This document shows, piece after piece, positions 16,477 to 24,490 of a stretch of DNA of 64,000 nucleotides (position 1 is its first letter; every line of letters begins with the position of its first letter). The stretch is from Candidatus Nanoarchaeia archaeon (GTDB taxonomy: Archaea; Nanobdellota; Nanobdellia; SCGC-AAA011-G17; JAFCDX01), in the NCBI GenBank assembly GCA_028716945.1, contig JAQUOT010000001.1, forward strand, positions 466,471-530,470, given 5' to 3'. Under the pieces are notes generated by a model. The model was not told where the DNA came from. It saw nothing but the letters and a program-made list of their open reading frames with translations, and did no database searches. The position numbers were made by a program, and so were the translations under genes.

Positions 16477-16725
16477 TTATCTTCGTTTTTTCTTTGCTGT
16501 TATTTGTTTGTATACTTTATTTACATCTTTTTGTCTATGTATTAAAAGGTATACTATGGGTAATATACCTAAGGTATTAAAAATTAATAGGCAAACATAC
16601 CAAACTTTATGGTCATCTCTTGCTGCACACCACAATGCAATACCTTTCCATACTAATTCCCAAATCATTGCTATAAATAAAAAAACACCAAAGGTAGCTA
16701 CTAAAGCCGCTAATTCTCCTAACAT
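16477..16725 (-). CDS. DUF5652-type small membrane protein
   Basis: 82 residues with two transmembrane helices (about 8-27 and 43-63), an aromatic centre (IWELVWKGIALWCAARDDHKVWYVCLL) and a C-terminal basic tail (YKQITAKKKRR). The W-KG-ALW-AA-N/D-K-W and FNTLGILPIVYL phrases are typical of the DUF5652 family, related to phospholipase D nuclease N-terminal-type two-helix proteins. It follows ppsA directly, with no gap between its ATG and the ppsA stop. Function unknown. Confidence 0.7.
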   Translation of the reverse strand: MLGELAALVATFGVFLFIAMIWELVWKGIALWCAARDDHKVWYVCLLIFNTLGILPIVYLLIHRQKDVNKVYKQITAKKKRR

Positions 16726-19059
16726 TTATACACCTCCTTTTTCTAATTCTGAAACATCAAACCTTACTTTATCAACAACATCTGGGTTTACAGATATGCT
16801 TGTTACATGATTTTTTAATAAAAATTCTACAATTTCTTTATATTGTGAAGGTGCCTGGCCGCAAATTGAAACTTTTTTTCCTTTTTCTATGAAATTTTGT
16901 ATAATTCTTCTCATTGCTAATGTAACTGCCGGATTTCTTTCATCAAAGTAATTCATTTTTCCCAACATAGCAGAATCTCTATCAACACATAAAACTCCTT
17001 GGGTTAAATCATTCGAACCTATACTGCATCCAGAAATATCTAATTCTGCAAAGTCTCTTGCTAAGAAAGAAAAACTTGGAACTTCTGCCATTAAATAAAT
17101 TTCAAAGTCTTCTGCTTTTTCCAAACCATTTTCTTTCATTATTTCAAGAACTTTTTTAACTTCTTCAACATTTCTTACAAAAGGAAGCATAACATGAACA
17201 TTTTTGTATTCTTCTCTAACTTTTTTAATTGCTTCTAATTCTAATTTGAAAGCTTCAATAAATTCAGGACTAACATATCTTGAAACTCCACGCCAACCTA
17301 ACATTGGATTATCTTCATGTGGTTCGAATTCTTCTCCACCTTTCAAATCCCTATATTCATTTGTTTTGAAATCAGAAAATCTCACTACCAAAGGTTTAGG
17401 ATTTATTGTAGAAGCAACTTTTTTAATTGCTTTATATAATCCATTGATATACCTATCTTGTTGTCCTATTTTTAATAAATATAAAGGATGTTCTCCTATT
17501 TGTGAAGCAATTACAAACTCTAATCTCATTAATCCAATTCCATCAAAATGTAAATTCTTGTAATTATCAATCATTTCTGGCTCTCCAAGATTCATGTAAA
17601 TTTTAGTTTTTGTTTCTCTGAATTCATATTCTTTTTTCTCAACTGCAGCAACGCCTTCTACTTTTCCTTTGTATACTTTTCCATTGGTTCCATCAACAGT
17701 AACAAAATCATTTTCTTTTAATTTTACAGTTGCATCTATGGTTCCAACAACACAAGGAATTCCCATTTCTCTTGAAACAATTGCTGCATGCGCAGTTAAT
17801 CCTCCTTCATCTGTAACAATAGCTGCTGCTTTTTGCATAGAAACAACATAATCTGGATTAGTCATTTTAGTTACAAGAATATCTCCTTTTTTTATTTTGT
17901 CAAGATCTTCTATAGAATGAACTAATTTTACCATTCCTGTTCCTATTCCAGGACTTGCACCTAAACCAGAAAGAATCTCTTGAGCATTTATTGCCGTATG
18001 TTTTTTTACATTGCCTATTTTCTTTTCTGTTGTAACTGCTCTTGCCTGTACAATATATGGTTTATTATTTTCAATTGCAAATTCTATATCTTGAGGTTTT
18101 TGATAATGTCTTTCAATTCTTCTTGCTAAATCAGCTAGTTTAACAATTAAATCATCAGAAACTTTTTGTTCTTTACCTTTTAATGGAGTTAATTCTTTTT
18201 GAACGGTTCTTCTTAAAAATTCATCTCTTTTATATGCCCACATTTGCAGATTAATTTTTTTCTCTTTTATTTGCAAAGTATCTTTGTTAACAACATAATG
18301 ATCTGGAGTTACTTGACCTCCAACAACAGATTCTCCAAGTCCAAATGCTCCTTCAATAACAATTTCATTTTGATTATTTGTAGTTGGATTTATTGTAAAT
18401 ATAACTCCCGCAGAATCAGAATCAACCATTTTTTGGATTACAACCGCAATTAAAACTTTTTCATGAGGAAAATTATTTTTTGTTCTATAGTAAATTGCTC
18501 TTGCAGTAAATAAAGAAGCCCAGCATCTTTGAACAGCCCTAATTAAATTATCCTTACCTTTAATATTAAGATAAGTTTCTTGTTGGCCTGCAAAACTTGC
18601 TTCTGGTAAATCTTCTGCAGTTGCACTTGATCTTACTGCTACAAAAGGTATTTCTCTTCCGGCTTTAATAATATTTAATGCAGATTTAGATAAAGCACTT
18701 GAGTTTACAGCATTGAATAATTCAGAACTGACATCCATATTTTCATAAGAATAAATAATATCATTTTTAATATCCTCAGGCATTTCTTGATCTAAAATTA
18801 ATTCTTGAATTTCTTTTGCTGTCTTTTCTAGAGCCGCTGTTTCTTGTATTTCTATTTTATTAAGGATAGGATAGATTTTCTTATTTAATTTGGTTTCTTC
18901 TAAGAAATGTTTAAAGGCAGAGGCTGTAACTACAAAGCCAGGAGGTATAGGAAAACGAGCGTTAAACATCTCTCCAAGATTACAACCTTTTCCACCTGCA
19001 ATGCCTAAATCATTTTTAGAAAGTTCTTTGAACCAAGCAATATTCTTTAAGTTTTTCAT
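16726..19059 (-). CDS. ppsA: Phosphoenolpyruvate synthase
   Basis: 777 residues with all PEP synthase parts: N-terminal nucleotide-binding domain (GGKGCNLGEM, AVRSSATAEDLPEASFAGQQ), the swivelling phospho-His domain (GGLTAHAAIVSREMGIPCVVG, catalytic His) and the C-terminal TIM barrel (GSNDLTQGVLCVDRDS, VSICGQAPSQ with the essential Cys). It converts pyruvate and ATP to PEP, AMP and phosphate, opening gluconeogenesis or running in reverse in some archaea. Length is normal for archaea. A TATA-like box at about 19088 lies upstream. Confidence 0.96.
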   Translation of the reverse strand: MKNLKNIAWFKELSKNDLGIAGGKGCNLGEMFNARFPIPPGFVVTASAFKHFLEETKLNKKIYPILNKIEIQETAALEKTAKEIQELILDQEMPEDIKNDIIYSYENMDVSSELFNAVNSSALSKSALNIIKAGREIPFVAVRSSATAEDLPEASFAGQQETYLNIKGKDNLIRAVQRCWASLFTARAIYYRTKNNFPHEKVLIAVVIQKMVDSDSAGVIFTINPTTNNQNEIVIEGAFGLGESVVGGQVTPDHYVVNKDTLQIKEKKINLQMWAYKRDEFLRRTVQKELTPLKGKEQKVSDDLIVKLADLARRIERHYQKPQDIEFAIENNKPYIVQARAVTTEKKIGNVKKHTAINAQEILSGLGASPGIGTGMVKLVHSIEDLDKIKKGDILVTKMTNPDYVVSMQKAAAIVTDEGGLTAHAAIVSREMGIPCVVGTIDATVKLKENDFVTVDGTNGKVYKGKVEGVAAVEKKEYEFRETKTKIYMNLGEPEMIDNYKNLHFDGIGLMRLEFVIASQIGEHPLYLLKIGQQDRYINGLYKAIKKVASTINPKPLVVRFSDFKTNEYRDLKGGEEFEPHEDNPMLGWRGVSRYVSPEFIEAFKLELEAIKKVREEYKNVHVMLPFVRNVEEVKKVLEIMKENGLEKAEDFEIYLMAEVPSFSFLARDFAELDISGCSIGSNDLTQGVLCVDRDSAMLGKMNYFDERNPAVTLAMRRIIQNFIEKGKKVSICGQAPSQYKEIVEFLLKNHVTSISVNPDVVDKVRFDVSELEKGGV

Positions 19060-19108
19060 TTGCCTCTTTATTATATCCCTATTAAGGATATTTAAAAGCT
19101 TATTGCTC

Positions 19109-19627
19109 TTATAATTTTACCATTTCTATAACATATTTTCCAGGAAGTCTTGGCATGGCTTTTTTCAAAGCAATTCTTGCAATTTCAAGTCCATTTTCAT
19201 CAACTTTTATAGTTACTATCGCTTTTCCTTTGTTTATTCTTGCTGCTCTTCCCATAGGTTTTCCAAATGAATGTGACATTCCTGTCTGCATTCTATCTGC
19301 TCCTGCTCCAGAAATCATTTTATTTTCTCTTAGAATGTGGTGAGGATAAGCTTTTACAATCATATTAAAATCATTACCTAATTTTTCTGCTAGATTACTA
19401 TTAATAATTTGTCTTATTGATTCAAGAGAATTATCTCTTAAGTTTAAATCTTGTTTTGAAATTAAACTAAAAGCGAACTTAAATTGTTTTTTGCAATCTC
19501 CAAAATTATATTTTACTATCTTGCTTGGAGGAATCATAGAAATAAATGAATGTTTCTTGAATTTACTTTTTCTAGTATAGGGTCTTGTTAAATTTCTATA
19601 ACAAACGCCTTTTCTTAATGTTGACAT
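19109..19627 (-). CDS. Large-subunit ribosomal protein L10e (uL16)
   Basis: 172 residues beginning MSTLRKGVCYRNLTRPYTRKSKF, with YPHHILRENKMISGAGADRM and GMSHSFGKPMGRAARINKG, the conserved loop near the peptidyl-transferase and P-site region. Length fits archaeal L10e. It lies 3 nt downstream of the L35Ae gene, so the two are co-transcribed. Confidence 0.95.
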   Translation of the reverse strand: MSTLRKGVCYRNLTRPYTRKSKFKKHSFISMIPPSKIVKYNFGDCKKQFKFAFSLISKQDLNLRDNSLESIRQIINSNLAEKLGNDFNMIVKAYPHHILRENKMISGAGADRMQTGMSHSFGKPMGRAARINKGKAIVTIKVDENGLEIARIALKKAMPRLPGKYVIEMVKL

Positions 19628-19630
19628 TTT

Positions 19631-19888
19631 TTACTCCAGTTTAACTTTTGTTCCTATTGCTTGTCCAGGAATACCTTTTTTAAATATTACTCTTAATTTT
19701 CCTGTGTTTCCATGTGAACTAGCAACAACTCCTTTTATTTGTTTTTTAGCAGGACTTTCCCAAACTACATTCTTTTTAACTAATTTTTTAGCAGAATCTT
19801 TATTAGTAACACCTGATACTTTAACAATTGCGTGTGTAAAACTTTGGGTGTGCTTACCACGTCTGTAACTTAAGATTAAACCTTCCAT
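19631..19888 (-). CDS. Large-subunit ribosomal protein L35Ae (eL33)
   Basis: 85 residues with the eL33 pattern: ILSYRRGKHTQSFTHAIVKVSGV, then KKLVKKNVVWESPAKKQIKG and GNTGKLRVIFKKGIPGQAIGTKVKL. The beta-barrel fold, length and position directly before L10e all agree. Confidence 0.93.
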   Translation of the reverse strand: MEGLILSYRRGKHTQSFTHAIVKVSGVTNKDSAKKLVKKNVVWESPAKKQIKGVVASSHGNTGKLRVIFKKGIPGQAIGTKVKLE

Positions 19889-19961
19889 TGTAATTTTAAA
19901 ACAAAGAGGATATTTAAAAGCTTTTTCTTTTAGAATTTTAGGATTATAAGGCTTTAAAAGC

Positions 19962-21491
19962 TTATTTAGGTTTACTCTTGCTTAATTCCATCATATTTTT
20001 TCTTTGAAGGTATTCAATACAAGTTTTTAGATAAACTCTAGCATCTCTTCCTAATTTTTCAATTTCTTGTCCAGCTAATTTATTCTCTTTGAATTCTTTT
20101 TCCATTTTTGTTATATCTTTTAATATTTCAAATAATCTTTCTGGTAGTTTTTCTTTGTCTACTAATTGTTTAAATGCAGTTAATATATTTGATTCTGTAA
20201 ACTTAATATTATTTACTTCTAACATTTCTTTTGTGATTTTAATACAACCCTCATAAGTTTCTTTTATGTTTTCTACGTCTTTTTTCTTTTGTATTTTTTC
20301 AAATATTTCTTTTATTTTTTTCAAGAAATCTTCTGCGTCATTAAGTAATTCATCAATTTCCTTACCACTAATACTTTTTACTTTTCCATGTTCTATATCT
20401 TTGTAATATTTTCTTACTTTTTCAAGAATATCAACATATTTTTTATCTAATAATCTTTCTTCTTTAACAAATATCTTGTCCATTAATTCAATTGTTTCTT
20501 TTGGTGTTGGTGGTGTTAAACCATATACCATTAATAATGCCTGAGCCGGATTTAATATTGCATAGTATAAATCTTCTCCAACTACGCTTAATAGTTTGTA
20601 TCTTGTTCTTTCTAATAATTTTTCAGAAACATCCATCTGCATTTCAATTGCTTCTCTGCTTGGTTTAACTTTACCCATTCTTAATAATAATTTCCAAGGC
20701 ATGAAAACTCCTCTATCATATAATGGAATTCCATCTCTTAATAATGTGAAAATAACTGGATGTGCATCTTTAATTGAATCCCAGAAATCAGTTAAGATAT
20801 AAGTTTGAACGTGGAATTGTTTTTTTATTCCAGTCATTTCTGCTGCTTGGTCTCCCATTGATAAAATAATTGCTCTTAATTTATCTTTTAGTTCAACTCT
20901 TGGCATTTTTTTAACATCAGTATCATCTACAATAATATAAACATCGATATCATTTGATTTTTCTCCCCTAAATAAAGAACCTGCTGCAACATAACTTACA
21001 ATATATTTTTCAAATTTCTTTAAAGACATTGTCTTGTGTATTTCAGCAATTTTTAATGCAGCTAAAACATCTGTAGGATCATAAATAATTGCAGACATTG
21101 CAATCATGTTTAGAATTTCATATTTACTATCAAAACAAGCTTCCCTTAAATCATAAAGAGACATTATTCTTGGTTTTATATTTTTATCAGTATCATCAGC
21201 AATTTTTTCAATGAATTTTATTTCTTTTTCCATTAATGCTAATGGATCTTTAATATTATCAGAATTTATTACAACTAAAACATTGATATTATTTTTATTT
21301 TCCTTTTCTGGGGGGAGTAAAGATATTCCAATTATTCTTTTCTCAGGATCTTTAATTACTTTATTCTTAAAAGAGTCTAATTTAGCTTTTAATTTTTCAA
21401 GTTTTTCTTTAACTTCTTTTGGTATTTCAGGTATTTTTTCAGAACTTTTAGTGGTTTCTTCAATATCTTTTGGTTCTTTGTTAGTTGCCAT
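19962..21491 (-). CDS. Nucleotidyltransferase-domain protein, 509 aa
   Basis: A polymerase-beta-type nucleotidyltransferase core near residues 165-185: YVAAGSLFRGEKSNDIDVYIIVDD, where GS and DxD are the metal-binding signature. It is flanked by a Lys/Glu-rich N-terminus (about 50 residues, coiled coil) and a long helical C-terminus with further charged coils. A segment DAHPVIFTLLRDGIPLYDRGVFMPW follows the core, as in minimal nucleotidyltransferases. Substrate unknown (tRNA, protein or antibiotic-like). It is a long protein of a type seen in DPANN genomes. Confidence 0.7.
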   Translation of the reverse strand: MATNKEPKDIEETTKSSEKIPEIPKEVKEKLEKLKAKLDSFKNKVIKDPEKRIIGISLLPPEKENKNNINVLVVINSDNIKDPLALMEKEIKFIEKIADDTDKNIKPRIMSLYDLREACFDSKYEILNMIAMSAIIYDPTDVLAALKIAEIHKTMSLKKFEKYIVSYVAAGSLFRGEKSNDIDVYIIVDDTDVKKMPRVELKDKLRAIILSMGDQAAEMTGIKKQFHVQTYILTDFWDSIKDAHPVIFTLLRDGIPLYDRGVFMPWKLLLRMGKVKPSREAIEMQMDVSEKLLERTRYKLLSVVGEDLYYAILNPAQALLMVYGLTPPTPKETIELMDKIFVKEERLLDKKYVDILEKVRKYYKDIEHGKVKSISGKEIDELLNDAEDFLKKIKEIFEKIQKKKDVENIKETYEGCIKITKEMLEVNNIKFTESNILTAFKQLVDKEKLPERLFEILKDITKMEKEFKENKLAGQEIEKLGRDARVYLKTCIEYLQRKNMMELSKSKPK

Positions 21492-21602
21492 CTTACAGAT
21501 AATAGTTTAAAACCCATATTTATAAATATTGTGATTTTTGTAAGCAAAAAGCTTTTAAATTATCTTTAGTAACAGATTCTGTGGACCCATAGTCTAGTGG
21601 TT

Positions 21603-21633
21603 AACCTTTAAGAGTAATCTTAAAAGTCCATAA
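21603..21633 (+). other. tRNA-Val intron 1 (D-loop, after position 20a)
   Basis: 31 nt. Central helix GTGG (21597-21600) with CCAT (21628-21631); 5' bulge TTA (21601-21603) cut after the second base; 3' bulge AAA (21632-21634) cut likewise. The intron body is a hairpin, ACCTTTAAGA with TCTTAAAAGT, with one mismatch. Position is non-canonical. Confidence 0.8.
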
Positions 21634-21646
21634 ACGACGTTGCCCT

Positions 21647-21675
21647 TTAAATTGGCATAAGCTAATTTAGGCAAG
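21647..21675 (+). other. tRNA-Val intron 2 (between positions 33 and 34)
   Basis: 29 nt. The exon anticodon-stem strand TTGCC (21640-21644) pairs with intron GGCAA (21670-21674) as central helix; 5' bulge CTT (21645-21647); inner helix TAAATT/AATTTA (21648-21653 with 21664-21669) directly abutting; 3' bulge AGT (21674-21676). The fold competes with the true anticodon stem until the intron leaves. Confidence 0.8.
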
Positions 21676-21679
21676 TACA

Positions 21680-21694
21680 AGTAAACACTAAGTC
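21680..21694 (+). other. tRNA-Val intron 3 (canonical 37/38)
   Basis: 15 nt. After intron 2 is gone, CTTA (21645-21646 joined to 21676-21677) pairs with TAAG (21689-21692); 5' bulge CAA (21678-21680), 3' bulge TCA (21693-21695), inner helix GT/AC, outer helix the true anticodon stem. A strict BHB at the standard place. Confidence 0.8.
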
Positions 21695-21731
21695 AGGCGA
21701 AGACCGCCGGTTCGATTCCGGCTGGGTCCAC

Positions 21732-22427
21732 TCATATTTTTAAAGGAACAATCTCTTTAAATTGCTCATTATAAGGCATACTTGTAGATATAGAACATCT
21801 TGAATATTCTTTTCCATCTTTTTTAAGTATATTTTTGTATGGACCTAACATTTTAATTTTATAATATTTTTCACATAATTTGTTAATTTCTAATAAGAAG
21901 GTATAATTAGATCCATTTAACATTATTCCATATACTTTACTAAAATAACCGTCTGTATCAAACAAACCTGCTAAAAAATGTTTGAATAACTCTCTATTTT
22001 GAACCTCCTTAGGTATCTGTAAATTTAATTTTTTATTTTCAATGTTTAAATATTTACTAAAATAGAGCCATACAAATTTATTGTTTATCTCAAGAACATA
22101 ACAATTGTTGTAGTTTTTCTTATAGATTCTTGTTGGAACATTAAATTCTTTTTTTAGATATTCATTTAACCTGATTAGATATTGTTTAGAATCATTATAA
22201 ATATATAATTTTGTTCTTGGGTATTTTGAAACCTTTCTTATGGACTTCTCTAATCTTCCATCTCCCATAATTACTCCAAATAAATAAGCAACATCTTTAT
22301 TTACTTCTTTTGGAAGTTTTATCTTATGGTTAGACCTTTTTACCTTTGTAAATATGTAACCTTCTTTTTCTTCTAAAAGTATAGAATCTTTACTTATTAT
22401 AGAATAATCTAATATTTTATTTAACAT
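21732..22427 (-). CDS. LAGLIDADG homing endonuclease, free-standing
   Basis: 231 residues with both dodecapeptide motifs: VAYLFGVIMGDGRLEK (about residue 48) and FKHFLAGLFDTDGYFSK (about residue 150), each with the catalytic Asp, so a monomeric double-motif enzyme. It ends one base beyond the intron-rich tRNA-Val gene and is convergent to it. LAGLIDADG enzymes copy themselves or their host intron into uninterrupted alleles by double-strand cleavage. It is not inside an intron or intein here; it may have targeted the tRNA gene. An rtcB intein with its own LAGLIDADG domain lies 10 kb away. Confidence 0.88.
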   Translation of the reverse strand: MLNKILDYSIISKDSILLEEKEGYIFTKVKRSNHKIKLPKEVNKDVAYLFGVIMGDGRLEKSIRKVSKYPRTKLYIYNDSKQYLIRLNEYLKKEFNVPTRIYKKNYNNCYVLEINNKFVWLYFSKYLNIENKKLNLQIPKEVQNRELFKHFLAGLFDTDGYFSKVYGIMLNGSNYTFLLEINKLCEKYYKIKMLGPYKNILKKDGKEYSRCSISTSMPYNEQFKEIVPLKI

Positions 22428-22462
22428 ATTCTATATATGTTTTTATCTTTTAAATAGTTTTC

Positions 22463-22963
22463 TTAAAATGTAAGTTTAAAATGAGTTAAATTCGGACCTA
22501 AATGAGGATTCATAAATTGTTCTAAATGATTTTGATGTGTTTCAGAATATGCTGTATAAGTATCACTTTTATTTTGAATGTAAAGAGTACAACTGTATCC
22601 TTCATTTCCTAATCTAACACATGTAATTAAAGTTCCATCTTCAGAATAATGGGGAGCATCTATTCCTGATAATTTTATATCCCCTTTAAGTGTATTTACC
22701 CAATCTGGTCTCTTTTCTTGACTCAAAAGTTTGCTTATTTTACTCATTCCATCTAAATAATTTTCTATGGTTAATCTATCTGAAGTAGAATTTGGTTTTA
22801 ATGAGAACAAAGTCCAATCTTTTTCACATTTACTATAATTTTTAATAACCATTGGAAAAGAATAATTTTTTCTTAACATATCTGTCATTATTTGGTGTAA
22901 ATCAACTATGCTATATTCAATAATTCCTTTTTTATGAAGTTTGAAGATTTCTTGTTTTTCCAT
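22463..22963 (-). CDS. Hypothetical protein, 166 aa
   Basis: Begins MEKQEIFKLHKKGIIEYSIV; mixed alpha/beta, no signal, no membrane segment. A central DWVNTLKGDIKLSGIDAPHYSEDG and a beta-rich end (CTLYIQNKSDTYTAYSETH) are seen, with no recognised motif. It shares direction with the homing endonuclease and may belong to the same inserted segment between the tRNA and archease. Its C-terminus is not like the variable proteins downstream: no GC-rich segment. Confidence 0.5.
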   Translation of the reverse strand: MEKQEIFKLHKKGIIEYSIVDLHQIMTDMLRKNYSFPMVIKNYSKCEKDWTLFSLKPNSTSDRLTIENYLDGMSKISKLLSQEKRPDWVNTLKGDIKLSGIDAPHYSEDGTLITCVRLGNEGYSCTLYIQNKSDTYTAYSETHQNHLEQFMNPHLGPNLTHFKLTF

Positions 22964-23021
22964 AATTTAATTCTATTAAAAAGATTTATTAAGATATTGC
23001 TTTTAGGATATATATCTTAAA

Positions 23022-23426
23022 ATGAAATACAAATTTCTAGAACATAAAGCAGATGCTAAGTTTCAAGCATTTGGGAAATCTTTGGAAGAAGCCTTTTCTA
23101 ATGCAGCTCTTGCTATGACTTCTATTATGATATCTCCAGAATTAGTAGAATCTAAGATAACTAAAAAAATTACTGCTTCTGGAAAAGATAAAAAAGCTTT
23201 GTTATATAATTTTCTTGAGCAATTTTTAGTTTTATTAGATATAGAAAGTTTTATTCTTCATGAAGTTAAAAATATAAAAATTACTGGAAATAAACTAACT
23301 GCAGAAGTTGTTGGAGATTTAATAACTGATAAATATTCTTTAAAGAGCGATGTAAAAGCAGTTACTTATAATCACATGGAAATAAAAGAGAAACCTTATA
23401 TTGTTCAGGTTGTTGTGGATATTTAA
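23022..23426 (+). CDS. Archease (RtcB activator)
   Basis: 134 residues: MKYKFLEHKADAKFQAFGKS, EEAFSNAALAMTSIM, LLYNFLEQFLVLLDIESF and a C-terminal KAVTYNHMEIKEKPYIVQVVVDI. The metal-site residues of the family are visible (H-x-AD near the N-terminus, T-x-NHM near the end, terminal Asp). Archease speeds the guanylation cycle of the RNA ligase RtcB. In many genomes archease and rtcB are neighbours; here the MoxR/variable-protein operon lies between them. Confidence 0.95.
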   Translation: MKYKFLEHKADAKFQAFGKSLEEAFSNAALAMTSIMISPELVESKITKKITASGKDKKALLYNFLEQFLVLLDIESFILHEVKNIKITGNKLTAEVVGDLITDKYSLKSDVKAVTYNHMEIKEKPYIVQVVVDI

Positions 23427-23497
23427 AATTGTTTTAAAGCTATTCTAATGGGTTTAAATGAATATTTACTTCTGTAAAGTAATTACAAAATAGAAAG

Positions 23498-23506
23498 ATT
23501 TATAAG
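23498..23506 (+). promoter_or_regulatory. TATA box of the MoxR/variable-protein operon
   Basis: ATTTATAAG preceded by a purine-rich AAAG lies about 55 nt before the first ATG (23556), giving a short leader. Genes from 23556 to 32348 follow with gaps under 12 nt, so one promoter could serve all ten. Confidence 0.5.
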
Positions 23507-23555
23507 TAAGGCATTATACTTCTTGTTACTATAGGGTAGTATAATATTGCATAAA

Positions 23556-24344
23556 ATGGTAAATATAATAGGAGATAAAACAGGAAGTAAGTACGATCCT
23601 AATCTAGCTGAAAGACTAAACAAGGAAGTAGAAGAAAAAATAAGAAGAGAAAGATTAGAAAAAAAGAAATTAAAAAAAACAGAATTAAAACCTAAACAAG
23701 AATCTCCAGTAACAGAACCAGGAATTATAACTCCCAATGATAACAGCTGGTTAATAGAAAATGATGAATATACCATACAATTATCCAAATCTTTAATACC
23801 TTCTACAACTCAAGCAAATCAAATTAACGATTATAATACAAATCCGACTGCATTTAAACCAGCAAGTTATCCAGACATATTCTTAATAGGGCAAATGTTA
23901 TATCATAGTCATAAACAGATAGGTGAAATACTAAATTTCTTAACAGAATCATTCCAAAATAATTGGATTCAAACTTCATCTGGAATATTATATAAATCAA
24001 ATGGAAAAGATGAAATAATTCATGATAAAGGAATGTCTTCTGAATATAAACATTTAACAGACTTAATTGGTTCAGATGGAGAAGTAGTACAAGCTGATGA
24101 AGAAGCATTAAAATATTTAACAGGATTAAAGGATTTAGATGAAATAAAAGAAATAGCTCAATTTCTTACTTCTAAAGATAAAACTTATATCTGGAGATTT
24201 AATAAAAAACCTGATTCAGATACTTATAGGGTTGCTAGGTTCGGCGCTAGTTCTGGTGGGGCTATCCTCTACTGTGGCAGGAATGCTGATTACTCGGTTC
24301 CTGCGCTTGGGGTACGTGTAGCGAAAAAAATGGAAGTTAATTAA
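23556..24344 (+). CDS. DGR-type variable protein 1 (C-type-lectin-like C-terminus)
   Basis: Start chosen at MVNIIGDK because the paralogues begin there. Three parts: the N-terminal tag IIGDKTGSKYDPNLAERLN and a charged coil with a proline-containing linker (about 1-60); a middle helical region (FLIGQMLYHSHKQIGEILNF); and a C-terminal C-lectin-type segment (RVARFGASSGGAILYCGR to ALGVRVA). The last 30 codons are GC-rich and match three other genes at fixed codons only. No signal peptide. It is the first gene of the operon and a close copy of variable protein 2. Probably a binding protein whose specificity is diversified. Confidence 0.8.
   Translation: MVNIIGDKTGSKYDPNLAERLNKEVEEKIRRERLEKKKLKKTELKPKQESPVTEPGIITPNDNSWLIENDEYTIQLSKSLIPSTTQANQINDYNTNPTAFKPASYPDIFLIGQMLYHSHKQIGEILNFLTESFQNNWIQTSSGILYKSNGKDEIIHDKGMSSEYKHLTDLIGSDGEVVQADEEALKYLTGLKDLDEIKEIAQFLTSKDKTYIWRFNKKPDSDTYRVARFGASSGGAILYCGRNADYSVPALGVRVAKKMEVN
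24228..24317 (+). repeat. Variable region 1 (90 nt, DGR target signature)
   Basis: GC-rich 30-codon segment. It aligns without gaps to 26549-26638, 28369-28458 and 29198-29287. GTT GCT at codons 2-3, TTC at 5, TCT at 9, GCT at 12, CTC at 14, CCT at 25 and GGG GTA at 28-29 are fixed. Differences concentrate at first and second bases of codons ending in C or T, and at the first base of NGG codons. Confidence 0.8.
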
Positions 24345-24346
24345 AA

Positions 24347-24490
24347 ATGAAACAAAAATTAAGCATAACGATAGATGAAGAAAAAGTAAAATTAATTGAA
24401 AAGATTATAGAATCTGGAAAATTCAGAAACAAATCTCACATTCTTGAATATAGTTTAAACAAATTATTGGAGGAAAATAAAAATGAATGA
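24347..24490 (+). CDS. Ribbon-helix-helix protein, 47 aa
   Basis: MKQKLSITIDEEKVKLIEKI then IIESGKFRNKSHILEYSL: one beta-strand, helix, turn, helix, the pattern of CopG/Arc-type DNA-binding dimers, including the G-F-N-S turn between the helices. It starts 2 nt after variable protein 1 and overlaps the MoxR gene by 8 nt. Likely a regulator of the operon, or an antitoxin-like partner. Confidence 0.8.
   Translation: MKQKLSITIDEEKVKLIEKIIESGKFRNKSHILEYSLNKLLEENKNE

Larger units (their letters stand above)
21583..21730 (+). tRNA. tRNA-Val (anticodon TAC) interrupted by three BHB introns
   Basis: The ends form a normal acceptor (GGACCCA with TGGGTCC, discriminator A) and T-arm (GCCGG/CCGGC). Removing three segments, each bounded by a bulge-helix-bulge fold, leaves exons 21583-21602, 21634-21646, 21676-21679 and 21695-21730, together exactly 73 nt. 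The mature molecule has D-stem GTC/GAC, anticodon stem TTGCC/GGCGA, loop CTTACAA (U33, anticodon UAC) and a 5-nt variable loop. The D-arm TAGTCTAGTGGTT suits tRNA-Val. The 4-nt third exon (TACA) carries the whole anticodon plus position 37. The BHB of the last intron forms only after the middle intron is removed. Confidence 0.85.

Noticed and set aside
21583-21730. tRNA-Glu or UAA-suppressor tRNA with one or two introns
   Set aside because: A single canonical intron leaves anticodon TTA, and no BHB fits Glu. The three-intron model satisfies all stems, 73-nt length, U33 and three BHB folds, giving Val(UAC).
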